Shown here: piece after piece, positions 1 to 7,342 of the stretch
Layout of the letters: each line of letters opens with the position of its first letter
Numbering within the stretch: position 1 is the stretch's first letter
NCBI RefSeq assembly: GCF_016919405.1
Contig: NZ_CP070353.1
Coordinates: forward strand, 3,794,501-3,858,500
Direction: 5' to 3'
Length of the DNA: 64,000 bases
DNA from: Ensifer sp. PDNC004
Lineage (GTDB): Bacteria > Pseudomonadota > Alphaproteobacteria > Rhizobiales > Rhizobiaceae
Made by a program: the position numbers and the translations under genes
The notes under the pieces: generated by a model
Databases searched by the model: none
Seen by the model: only the letters and a program-made list of their open reading frames with translations
What the model was told of the DNA's origin: nothing

Positions 1-309
1 GGGGGCAAAGGTTTTTGCTTCGGCAAGCTTTGCCGGCGCGAGGTGCCCAAGGGCGCGGATGCGCTCGGCAATGATGTCGGTTGCCTTGAACAGCGCGTTG
101 TAGTGCTCTTCGGTCAGTTCGTGCAGTGGCTTGAACAGGGGCCCGACCACGTTCCAGTGGTAGATGTGGCTCTTGATGACCAGCTTGTAGGTATCGGCGA
201 GGATATCGGAAAGCGCCGTCGCCATCTGCTGGCGATAGGCTTTCGTCAGGCCGATGTCGAATTCTTCGTCCCTGACCTCGGGTTTCAGCACGGCGGCAGT
301 CTGTTTCAT
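1..309 (-). CDS. dps: Dps family DNA-binding ferritin-like protein (3' end outside window)
   Basis: Only the N-terminal 103 residues are present; the gene runs off the left edge. The start is the ATG at 309 (MKQTAAVLKP). The segment HIYHWNVVGP followed by F-x2-LHELTEEHY and then D-x2-AERI-x2-LG is the Dps ferroxidase signature: His, then Asp/Glu ligands that lie across the dimer interface. Dps proteins form a 12-subunit shell that oxidises Fe(II) with peroxide and coats DNA in starved cells. An RpoE2-type promoter lies 70 bases upstream (379-403), which fits a stress-induced Dps. I am sure of the family; the C-terminal half cannot be assessed. Confidence 0.9.
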   Translation of the reverse strand, partial: MKQTAAVLKPEVRDEEFDIGLTKAYRQQMATALSDILADTYKLVIKSHIYHWNVVGPLFKPLHELTEEHYNALFKATDIIAERIRALGHLAPAKLAEAKTFAP

Positions 310-378
310 TCTCCTGCTCCAGTTCTGTCTTCGGAAATGTCGAGCGGTTTGCGGCCGGGGGCCACGTCGCATGAGTTG

Positions 379-403
379 AACGCCGCGACGAAAGGGTTGT
401 TCC
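379..403 (-). promoter_or_regulatory. RpoE2/EcfG-type promoter of dps
   Basis: Read on the minus strand, GGAAC (403-399) is followed by 16 bases and CGTT (382-379). This matches the GGAAC-N16/17-cGTT pattern of the alphaproteobacterial general stress sigma factor, whose gene is at 61216 in this window. It would start transcription about 60 bases before the dps ATG. It is a pattern match only. Confidence 0.7.
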
Positions 404-585
404 CGATCCCGTCTCGACGCTTCACATGTCTTTTTTAAATGCGAGGTCGGGCCATTGGGGCCTAAGCTCAGTCGTTGCCGTTGCCTCAGTGGAGGTTCCG
501 GGACTCCGGACGGCATTCCGCCTGGAAATGCGCCTGCAGCGACGATGACTGCCGTCGCTGTACGTGAAAAATGGAGTGCATTGAC

Positions 586-966
586 ATGGCCGAGCTTCCG
601 CCGTCCGTCCGGACGGTCCTCGTTCTCGAGGACAACTTCATCATCGCCATGGACGTCGAGGAAATCCTCGCCTCGCTCGGGATCCTGCAGGTTACGATCG
701 CCGGAAATGCGAACCAGGCATTGGAGCTGCTGACGCTCCAGGCCTTCGATTTCGCGATCCTCGACGTCAACCTTGGCGATCACACGAGTTTCGTGGTTGC
801 CGATGCCATGCTTGCCCGCGGCATGCCGTTCGGCTTCACCAGCGGCTACGGCGACGCCGAGCATTTCCCGACCTATCTCAGGCATGTTCCGCGGATCGAC
901 AAACCGTTCAACGAGAAATCGATCGGCCAGCTGATCGCCGCCGCGATCCAGCCAAGAAACGTTTAG
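586..966 (+). CDS. Single-domain response regulator (CheY-like, FAT GUY type)
   Basis: A 126-residue receiver domain with no output domain. Acidic residues E15-D16 (LEDN), phospho-acceptor D60 (AILDVN) and K106 (IDKPF) are all in place. The segment PFGFTSGYG at 81-89 is a variant of the PFxFATGY motif of the FAT GUY receivers. These commonly pair with HWE/HisKA_2 kinases, and some members (such as SdrG of Sphingomonas) act in the general stress response. The ATG at 586 is preferred over 571 because GGAG (573-576) stands nine bases before it. It is divergent from dps. The partner kinase is unknown; the HWE kinase at 61969 is one candidate. Confidence 0.85.
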   Translation: MAELPPSVRTVLVLEDNFIIAMDVEEILASLGILQVTIAGNANQALELLTLQAFDFAILDVNLGDHTSFVVADAMLARGMPFGFTSGYGDAEHFPTYLRHVPRIDKPFNEKSIGQLIAAAIQPRNV

Positions 967-979
967 GTATCCAGTCCGG

Positions 980-1780
980 TCAAGGCTTGCCGCGCGACAC
1001 GAACCAGGGATTGGCGAAGTCGCTGTCGTCCTTCTGGTTGCGCTTGCCGTAGGTGAGCGGCGTGCCGTCCATCGTCAACGTTTCGCCGCCGGCCGCTCGA
1101 AGGATCGCGTCGCCCGCGGCGGTGTCCCATTCCATCGTCCGGCTGAAGCGCGGATAGACGTCGGCCAAACCCTCGGCGAGCAGGCAGAATTTCAAGGACG
1201 AGCCGACGGTCCGGTAGTCGGCGATGCCGTGTTTTTCGAGGTAGTCGATCGTCTCGGCGCTGTTGTGCCAGCGGCTAGCGAGCCCCACCATGCGATCTCC
1301 GCAGCTGCGGCAGCCGATGATCGTTTCCTCGGTCAGGCGAAAGCTGCCGTCGATAACCGACTTTACCGCCTTGCCGTGGTGCGCTGCATAGAGGATGCCA
1401 AGCGCCGGCGCATAAACGACGCCCGCGACCGGCGCGCCGTTTTCGATCAAGGCGATGTTGACGGTGAAGTCGTCGTTGCGGCTGATGAATTCCTTGGTGC
1501 CGTCGAGCGGATCGACAAGAAAGAACGACGTGCCGGACGTCTCCGGCACGAAACCGGCGGACACCGCTTCCTCGGCGACCACGGGAATGTCCGGAAAGGC
1601 TGCGGCGAGATCCGCCAGGATGATGCGTTCGGCCGTCGTATCGGCATCGGTGACCGGCGAGCAGTCGGGCTTGTGGGTGACCTCCGGCCCGGCATTGTAG
1701 ATGTCGAGAATGGCCCGACCCGCCGCTATCGCCGATTGTTGCAGTATCTCCAGCATTCGCCCTGTCTTTCGGTCCGTCAT
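980..1780 (-). CDS. cysQ: 3'(2'),5'-bisphosphate nucleotidase CysQ
   Basis: An inositol-monophosphatase-superfamily enzyme of about 266 residues. CysQ removes the 3'-phosphate from PAP/PAPS made in sulfate assimilation. The metal-binding motifs are visible: EE in VVAEEAVSAG, DPLDGTKEF shortly after, and WDTAAGDAIL near the C-terminus. The DGTKEF form, with K after T, is typical of CysQ rather than of SuhB inositol phosphatases. I chose the start MTDRKTGRM at 1780; MLEIL at 1756 is equally possible, and an in-frame extension to 1828 looks too long. The gene ends 13 bases from the response regulator gene, tail to tail. Confidence 0.9.
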   Translation of the reverse strand: MTDRKTGRMLEILQQSAIAAGRAILDIYNAGPEVTHKPDCSPVTDADTTAERIILADLAAAFPDIPVVAEEAVSAGFVPETSGTSFFLVDPLDGTKEFISRNDDFTVNIALIENGAPVAGVVYAPALGILYAAHHGKAVKSVIDGSFRLTEETIIGCRSCGDRMVGLASRWHNSAETIDYLEKHGIADYRTVGSSLKFCLLAEGLADVYPRFSRTMEWDTAAGDAILRAAGGETLTMDGTPLTYGKRNQKDDSDFANPWFVSRGKP

Positions 1781-1970
1781 CAGGCCCATAGCATATTGAG
1801 AGGAAGAATATAGCCATGCTTTTGACATGGCAGGCGGCTCTTTACGCGTGGCCGCAGCCGATCTGCAGGGCAGGCTGTCTCAAGTTTTTTGCACCTGCGA
1901 GAGGCTTTGCGTCTTTGCTTCCGCCTTGCGGCTGTGCAAATGTGCCGGCGCAACTGAACTGGATGCTTTC

Positions 1971-3221
1971 ATGCGTTATTCCGCCTTCTCGCTTGTCAGG
2001 AACGCCCTTTCCGGAAACCTGAACTGGAAACCGCATTGGCGCCAGCCGCAGCCGAAATCCCACTATGACGTGATCATCGTCGGCGGCGGCGGGCACGGTC
2101 TTTCGACCGCCTATTACCTCGCCAAGGAATTCGGCGTGAAGAACGTCGCGGTGCTGGAGAAGGGCTACCTCGGTTCCGGCAATGTCGGCCGCAACACCAC
2201 GATCGTGCGTTCCAACTACATGCTGCCCGGCAACGAGCCGTTCTACGAATTCTCGATGAAGCTCTGGGAAGGGCTGGAGCAGGATCTCAACTACAATGTG
2301 ATGCTGTCGCAACGCGGCGTCATCATGCTCTATCACAGCGACGCCCAGCGCGACGCCTATGTCAGGCGCGGCAACGCCATGTGGATGGAAGGCGTGGCGG
2401 CGGAACTCATCGAGCGCGAGCAGCTGAAGAAGACGATCCCCTTCCTCAACTACGATCACGCCCGCTATCCGATCCTCGGTGGCCTGCTGCAGCGGCGTGC
2501 CGGCACGGCGCGGCATGATGCCGTTGCCTGGGGCTATGCCCGCGGCGCCGACCAGCATGGTGTCGACATCATCGAGCATTGCGAAGTGACTGGCATTCGT
2601 CGCGAAAACGGTGTCGTCACCGGTGTCGAAACCACCAAGGGCTTCATCGGCTGCGGCAAGCTGGCGCTGGCGGCCGCCGGCAACACCTCGCGCGTCGGCG
2701 AGATGGCCGATCTGAAGCTGCCGCTCGAAAGCCATGTCTTGCAGGCCTTCGTGACCGAGGGGCTGAAGCCCTGTATCGATCACGTGATCGTCTATGGCGG
2801 CGGCCACTTCTACATCTCGCAGTCGGACAAGGGCGGGCTCGTCTTTGGCGCCGAGATCGACGGCTACTCGTCCTATGCCCAGCGCGGCAATCTGGCGACG
2901 GCCGAGCACGTGATGGAGGAGGGGGTGACGATGATCCCCGGCCTGTCGCGCGTGAGGGTGCTGCGCGCCTGGGGCGGTGTCATGGACATGAGCATGGACG
3001 GCTCGCCGATCATCGACCGCACCTCGATCGACAATCTCTACCTGAACTGCGGCTGGTGCTACGGTGGCTTCAAGGCAACGCCGGCTTCCGGCTACTGCTT
3101 CGCCCACCTGATCGCCAAGAACGACACCCATCCGGTGGCGCGTGCCTTGAGGCTCGACCGGTTCGCCCGCGGCTATGCCGTCGACGAGGCCGGCGCCGGC
3201 CCGCAGCCCAACCTTCACTGA
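1971..3221 (+). CDS. soxB: Sarcosine oxidase beta subunit
   Basis: A 416-residue FAD-dependent D-amino-acid-oxidase-fold protein, the usual length for SoxB. The dinucleotide-binding motif is near residue 35 (VIIVGGGGHGLSTAYYLAKE). In heterotetrameric sarcosine oxidase this subunit carries the FAD that oxidises sarcosine and a covalently held FMN. The oxidase produces glycine, 5,10-methylene-tetrahydrofolate and H2O2. The start MRYSAFSLVRNAL at 1971 matches the family; the frame is open further upstream but that extension is Cys-rich and unlike SoxB. First gene of soxBDAG. The 190-base gap to cysQ should hold the promoter. Confidence 0.96.
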   Translation: MRYSAFSLVRNALSGNLNWKPHWRQPQPKSHYDVIIVGGGGHGLSTAYYLAKEFGVKNVAVLEKGYLGSGNVGRNTTIVRSNYMLPGNEPFYEFSMKLWEGLEQDLNYNVMLSQRGVIMLYHSDAQRDAYVRRGNAMWMEGVAAELIEREQLKKTIPFLNYDHARYPILGGLLQRRAGTARHDAVAWGYARGADQHGVDIIEHCEVTGIRRENGVVTGVETTKGFIGCGKLALAAAGNTSRVGEMADLKLPLESHVLQAFVTEGLKPCIDHVIVYGGGHFYISQSDKGGLVFGAEIDGYSSYAQRGNLATAEHVMEEGVTMIPGLSRVRVLRAWGGVMDMSMDGSPIIDRTSIDNLYLNCGWCYGGFKATPASGYCFAHLIAKNDTHPVARALRLDRFARGYAVDEAGAGPQPNLH

Positions 3222-3291
3222 CAGCACGCGGCCCGCTGGCCCGTATGGAATGAACAGGAAGCCGGAGCGCGGCTTCAGGACACGGAAGACG

Positions 3292-3570
3292 ATGGCAAGC
3301 CTGATTACCTGCCCGCATTGCGGGGTCCGACCGAAGGAAGAATTCGCGATCCGCGGCGACGCCTCGCGCGGGCGTCCCGAGCCGATGGATTCGGACGAGG
3401 CCTGGCACGATTACGTCTATGTGCGCGCCAACCCGCGTGGGCGCACATTGGAGCATTGGCATCACATCGCCGGCTGTCGCCGCTTCCTGGTAGTCGAGCG
3501 CGATACGGAGACCCACGAGGTCTATTCCGTCGTCGACGCGGCCGAGTTTGCGCGGAGGGCGGCGCGATGA
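3292..3570 (+). CDS. soxD: Sarcosine oxidase delta subunit
   Basis: A 92-residue small subunit with the CPHCG zinc-binding knuckle at residues 7-11 and the later HWHHIAGCRRF segment, which supplies the remaining His/Cys ligands. SoxD is the structural zinc subunit of tetrameric sarcosine oxidase. It starts 70 bases after soxB, and its stop overlaps the soxA start in an ATGA, a sign of coupled translation. Length and motifs fit the family well. Confidence 0.95.
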   Translation: MASLITCPHCGVRPKEEFAIRGDASRGRPEPMDSDEAWHDYVYVRANPRGRTLEHWHHIAGCRRFLVVERDTETHEVYSVVDAAEFARRAAR

Positions 3571-6524
3571 CCGGCTATCGTTTTTCCTCCGGCGGCATCG
3601 TCGATCGCAGCAAGACGCTTAGCTTCACCTTCGACGGTCGGCCGCTGCGTGGATTTGCCGGCGACACGCTGGCCTCCGCACTTCTTGCCAACGACCAGCT
3701 GCTTGTCGGTCGAAGCTTCAAGTATCATCGGCCGCGCGGCATCGTCAGCGCCGGGCCTTCCGAGCCCAATGCGCTCGTCACTCTCGGCTCTGGTGCGCGC
3801 ACCGATGCCAATACCAAGGCGACCGTTGCCGAGCTCTATGGTGGGCTGACTGCCAAAAGCCAGAACCGCTGGCCGTCGCTCGGCTTCGATGTCGGGGCCG
3901 TCAACGGCGTGCTTTCGCCGTTCCTCGGCGCCGGCTTCTACTACAAGACCTTCATGTGGCCGAAGCAGGCCTGGGAACGGGTCTACGAACCCTTCATCCG
4001 CCGCGCTGCGGGCCTCGGCCGGGCGGTGCTGGAGCGCGATCCCGAGAGCTACGAGAAGTCCTGGGCGTTCTGCGACCTGCTGATCGTCGGTGCCGGTCCA
4101 GCCGGCCTGATGGCGGCGTTGACCGCCGGCCGCGCCGGCCTCCGGGTCATCGTCGCCGATGAAGATTTCCGGCTCGGCGGTTCGTTGCTCTCCGCCAGCG
4201 AAACCATCGACGGCGCGCCGGCATCGGTCTTTGCCGACCGCATCGTCGCCGAACTGCAATCGCTGCCCAACGTCACGCTGCTTTCGCGCACCACGGTCTT
4301 CGGCTGGTACGACGACAACGTCTTCGGCGCGGTCGAGCGCGTGCAGAAACACGTCGCCGAACCATCGTCGAAGCTTGTGAGCGAGCGCGTCTGGCGCATC
4401 GTTGCCAAGCGCGCGCTGATGGCAACCGGTGCCGAGGAACGGCCGCTGGTGTTCGGCGGCAACGATCGCCCGGGTGTGATGATGGCGGGCGCCATGACCA
4501 CCTATGCCGAGCGCTACGGCGTCGCCGCCGGCAAACAAGTCGCGATCTTTACCAGCGGCAGCGCCGGTTACCGGACAGCACGGACGCTTGCGGCCAAGGG
4601 CGTCGCGATCACGGCGATCGTCGATGCCCGCGCTGAGGCAGCCGATCAGGCGCCCGACGGCATCAGGGTCATCCGCTCGGCCTCGATCGTCGACACCAAG
4701 GGCCGGCAACGTCTCAAGGGCGTCGTCGTCGAACGCTCCGGCTACGAGGAACTGATCGCCTGCGATGCGCTGGGCATGTCCGGCGGCTGGAGCCCGATTG
4801 TGCATCTGGCCTGCCAGCGCGGCGCAAGACCGGTCTGGTCGGAGGAGCTGAAGGCCTTTGTCGCGCCTGACGTCGGCCGCAGCCTGCGTCCCGTGGGTGC
4901 GGCCAACGGCATCTATACGCTCGCCGGCTGCCTGTTCGATGGTGCGGAGAAGGCCGCGGCGATTGCCGCCGACCTCGGCTTCAGCGCCAGTTCGGCCGCA
5001 GGACCCGTCGTCGATGGCGAGGAAGCGGCCTCCTTCGCAGCGCTCTGGTACGTGCCGGGCGCCAAGTCGAAGGCCTTTGTCGATTTCCAGAACGACGTGC
5101 ATGCTGGGGATCTCGGCCTGGCGCTGCGCGAAGGGTTCGGCCACGTGGAGCACGCCAAGCGCTACACGACCAGCGGCATGGCGACCGACCAGGGCAAGCT
5201 TTCCAACATCAATGCCGTCGGCATTCTCGCCGGCATGCGCGGCGTCAGCCCGGCCGAGGTCGGCACAACCACTTTCAGGCCGTTCTACACGCCTGTCTCC
5301 TTCGGTGCGCTTGCCGGCACGGCGCGCGACGAACATGCGGCACCGGCGCGCAAGTCGCCGCTGCACGGCTGGGCGATGAAAAACGGCGCGACCTTCGTCG
5401 AGGCGGGGCTCTGGCACCGGTCCGCCTGGTTCCCGCGCGCCGGCGAGAAGACCTGGCGCGACAGCGTCGATCGCGAAGTCTTGAATGTGCGGGCCAATGT
5501 GGGCCTCTGCGACGTCTCGACCCTCGGCAAGATCGAGGTCTTCGGTCCCGACGCTGCGGAGTTTCTTAACCGGCTTTATTGCAACCCGGTCCTGAAGCTG
5601 CCGATCGGCAAGGCGCGTTACGGCCTGATGCTGCGCGAAGACGGTTTCGTCTTCGACGACGGCACCGTCAGCCGCTTCGACGAGGAGCATTTCTTCGTCA
5701 CCACGACGACGGCGATGGCCGGTCCCGTCATGGCGCATATGGAATATTGCGCCCAGGCGCTCTGGCCGGAACTCGAAGTCCGCTTCACCTCGTCGACCGA
5801 CCAATGGGCGCAGATGGCGATCGCCGGTCCAAAGGCGCGCGCGGTGCTGCAGCAGATCGTCGATGGCGACATTTCCGACGGCGCGTTTCCGTTCCTGTCC
5901 GCCCGCAAGATCGCCCTGAAAAGCGGCGTGTCGGCGCGGCTCTTCCGCATTTCCTTCTCCGGGGAGCTGGCTTTCGAACTGGCGGTGCCGGCAGGCTATG
6001 GCGAGGCGGTGGCCGACCAGATCATGGAGGCTGGCCGGCCGCATGAAATCTGTGCCTATGGCGTCGAAGCCTTGAATGTCCTGCGGCTCGAAAAGGGTCT
6101 GCTGACGCATGCCGAATTCGACGGACGCGTGACGCCTGATGATGCGGGGCTCGGCCGTATGCTCTCGATGCAGAAGACCGACTTCATCGGAAAGCGCCTG
6201 TCGACCCGCTACGGGCTGACGGCGGCGGATCGCATGCAGCTCGTCGGCCTGAAACCCGTCGACGCCGACAAGGACATGCGGGCTGGAGCGCATCTTCTGA
6301 AGGAAGGGACAAAGCCCTCGACGCTGAACGACCAGGGTTGGGTGAGCTCGGCCGGTTTCTCGCCGGTCATGGGCCACGCCATCGCGCTCGCCTTCCTGAA
6401 ATCCGGGCGCGAACGCTATGGCGAGAAGGTCGTCGTGTTCGACAAGCTGCGCGATCAGGAGATCGTCGCCGAAGTCTGCGACCCGGTCTTTGTCGATCCG
6501 CAAAATGCAAAGCTGAAGGCCTGA
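3567..6524 (+). CDS. soxA: Sarcosine oxidase alpha subunit
   Basis: The 985-residue large subunit. The N-terminal 100 residues are a ferredoxin-like 'anticodon' domain (SFKYHRPRG region). Next comes an NAD-binding Rossmann domain with VGAGPAGLMAALTAGRAGL near residue 175. The C-terminal 380 residues are a GcvT-like folate-binding domain that takes the methyl-derived carbon to tetrahydrofolate (IAGPKARAVL, then YGVEALNVLRLEKG). The order and length are those of known SoxA proteins. The start codon overlaps the soxD stop by four bases. No frameshift or missing motif was seen. Confidence 0.97.
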   Translation: MTGYRFSSGGIVDRSKTLSFTFDGRPLRGFAGDTLASALLANDQLLVGRSFKYHRPRGIVSAGPSEPNALVTLGSGARTDANTKATVAELYGGLTAKSQNRWPSLGFDVGAVNGVLSPFLGAGFYYKTFMWPKQAWERVYEPFIRRAAGLGRAVLERDPESYEKSWAFCDLLIVGAGPAGLMAALTAGRAGLRVIVADEDFRLGGSLLSASETIDGAPASVFADRIVAELQSLPNVTLLSRTTVFGWYDDNVFGAVERVQKHVAEPSSKLVSERVWRIVAKRALMATGAEERPLVFGGNDRPGVMMAGAMTTYAERYGVAAGKQVAIFTSGSAGYRTARTLAAKGVAITAIVDARAEAADQAPDGIRVIRSASIVDTKGRQRLKGVVVERSGYEELIACDALGMSGGWSPIVHLACQRGARPVWSEELKAFVAPDVGRSLRPVGAANGIYTLAGCLFDGAEKAAAIAADLGFSASSAAGPVVDGEEAASFAALWYVPGAKSKAFVDFQNDVHAGDLGLALREGFGHVEHAKRYTTSGMATDQGKLSNINAVGILAGMRGVSPAEVGTTTFRPFYTPVSFGALAGTARDEHAAPARKSPLHGWAMKNGATFVEAGLWHRSAWFPRAGEKTWRDSVDREVLNVRANVGLCDVSTLGKIEVFGPDAAEFLNRLYCNPVLKLPIGKARYGLMLREDGFVFDDGTVSRFDEEHFFVTTTTAMAGPVMAHMEYCAQALWPELEVRFTSSTDQWAQMAIAGPKARAVLQQIVDGDISDGAFPFLSARKIALKSGVSARLFRISFSGELAFELAVPAGYGEAVADQIMEAGRPHEICAYGVEALNVLRLEKGLLTHAEFDGRVTPDDAGLGRMLSMQKTDFIGKRLSTRYGLTAADRMQLVGLKPVDADKDMRAGAHLLKEGTKPSTLNDQGWVSSAGFSPVMGHAIALAFLKSGRERYGEKVVVFDKLRDQEIVAEVCDPVFVDPQNAKLKA

Positions 6525-6534
6525 GGAGGCGGTG

Positions 6535-7089
6535 ATGGTTCGCGACTACAACAACCGCCACGCACTGGAGCAGAAACTGCGCTCGGCGCCGACGTCGCCG
6601 GCGGCAGACCACCTGATGGTCGGGCATTGGCGCACGATGGCAACGGTTCTCGCACGCGCCGGCCGCGAGGAGACCGTGCGTCAGGCGATTGCCGCACAGT
6701 CCGACTTGTCCATGCGATTCTTGGGCCCGGGGGAGTGGCTTGTCGTCTCCGAGGTGGAAGCGCCGAGCGGGCTTGTACGTCGGCTCGAAGCGCTTTGCGA
6801 CGGCAGTGCCTATGTCGTCGACCAAAGCGACGGGCGCGTCGTCTTCCGGATCGCCGGCCCGAACGTGCGCAGCATCCTCGCCAAAGGTATCGGCCTCGAC
6901 CTTCATGCCGCAGCCTTCACGGTTGGCGGCAGCGCCAATGCGCTTTGCGGTCACATCCCGGTCAATCTCGCCCGGACGGACGAGGACACGTTCGAGCTGA
7001 TCGTGCCGCGGAGCTACGCGGAATCGCTGTTCGAAGACCTGATGAAGATGGGGCGGGCCTTCGATCTTACCGCCGCCTTCTCGGACTGA
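6535..7089 (+). CDS. soxG: Sarcosine oxidase gamma subunit
   Basis: A 184-residue protein with a GcvT-like fold, the normal size for SoxG, which completes the sarcosine oxidase tetramer. The ATG at 6535 has AGGAGG (6524-6529) five bases upstream; a GTG at 6532 is too close to that site. The Shine-Dalgarno overlaps the soxA stop codon, so the two are translationally linked. It is the last gene of the sox operon and is followed by two small hairpins. Confidence 0.93.
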   Translation: MVRDYNNRHALEQKLRSAPTSPAADHLMVGHWRTMATVLARAGREETVRQAIAAQSDLSMRFLGPGEWLVVSEVEAPSGLVRRLEALCDGSAYVVDQSDGRVVFRIAGPNVRSILAKGIGLDLHAAAFTVGGSANALCGHIPVNLARTDEDTFELIVPRSYAESLFEDLMKMGRAFDLTAAFSD

Positions 7090-7118
7090 ACCGGCCCCTT
7101 CAAGAGGCCGCAATCAAA

Positions 7119-7169
7119 TGCGGCATGAAATGCCGCAAACGGGTCGCCCATCCGCCAGCAAACGGCGGA
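7119..7169. other. Two short perfect inverted repeats after soxG
   Basis: TGCGGCAT (7119-7126) and ATGCCGCA (7130-7137) enclose GAA. TCCGCC (7151-7156) and GGCGGA (7164-7169) enclose seven bases. Neither is followed by a T-run, so they are not textbook terminators. They lie between soxG and the next demethylase gene and could be a weak terminator, mRNA-end stabilisers or regulator sites. The remaining 170 bases before 7343 show nothing further. Confidence 0.45.
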
Positions 7170-7342
7170 AATGGACAAGCGTCCTTCGCAGCCGTGTCTT
7201 TATCGGCGCCGTCTTTCTGACTAGGCTTTCATCGTCAGCCGCTTGCGCTTCTGTGCCTGAAGCAAGCGGTCGCCGTGCCTGAGTTTCTTCCTGACAATTT
7301 GGCCATGTCTCCGGCAGGAGCATGGGGAGACGGAGTGTACGC

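Noticed and set aside
1827..1970. Upstream extension of soxB to 1827
   Set aside because: The added 48 residues are Cys-rich, overlap the cysQ 5' end and are not found in SoxB proteins as I know them.
3522..6503. Open frame of almost 1000 codons on the minus strand opposite soxA
   Set aside because: It is a shadow of soxA, with low-complexity composition and no motif or ribosome site.
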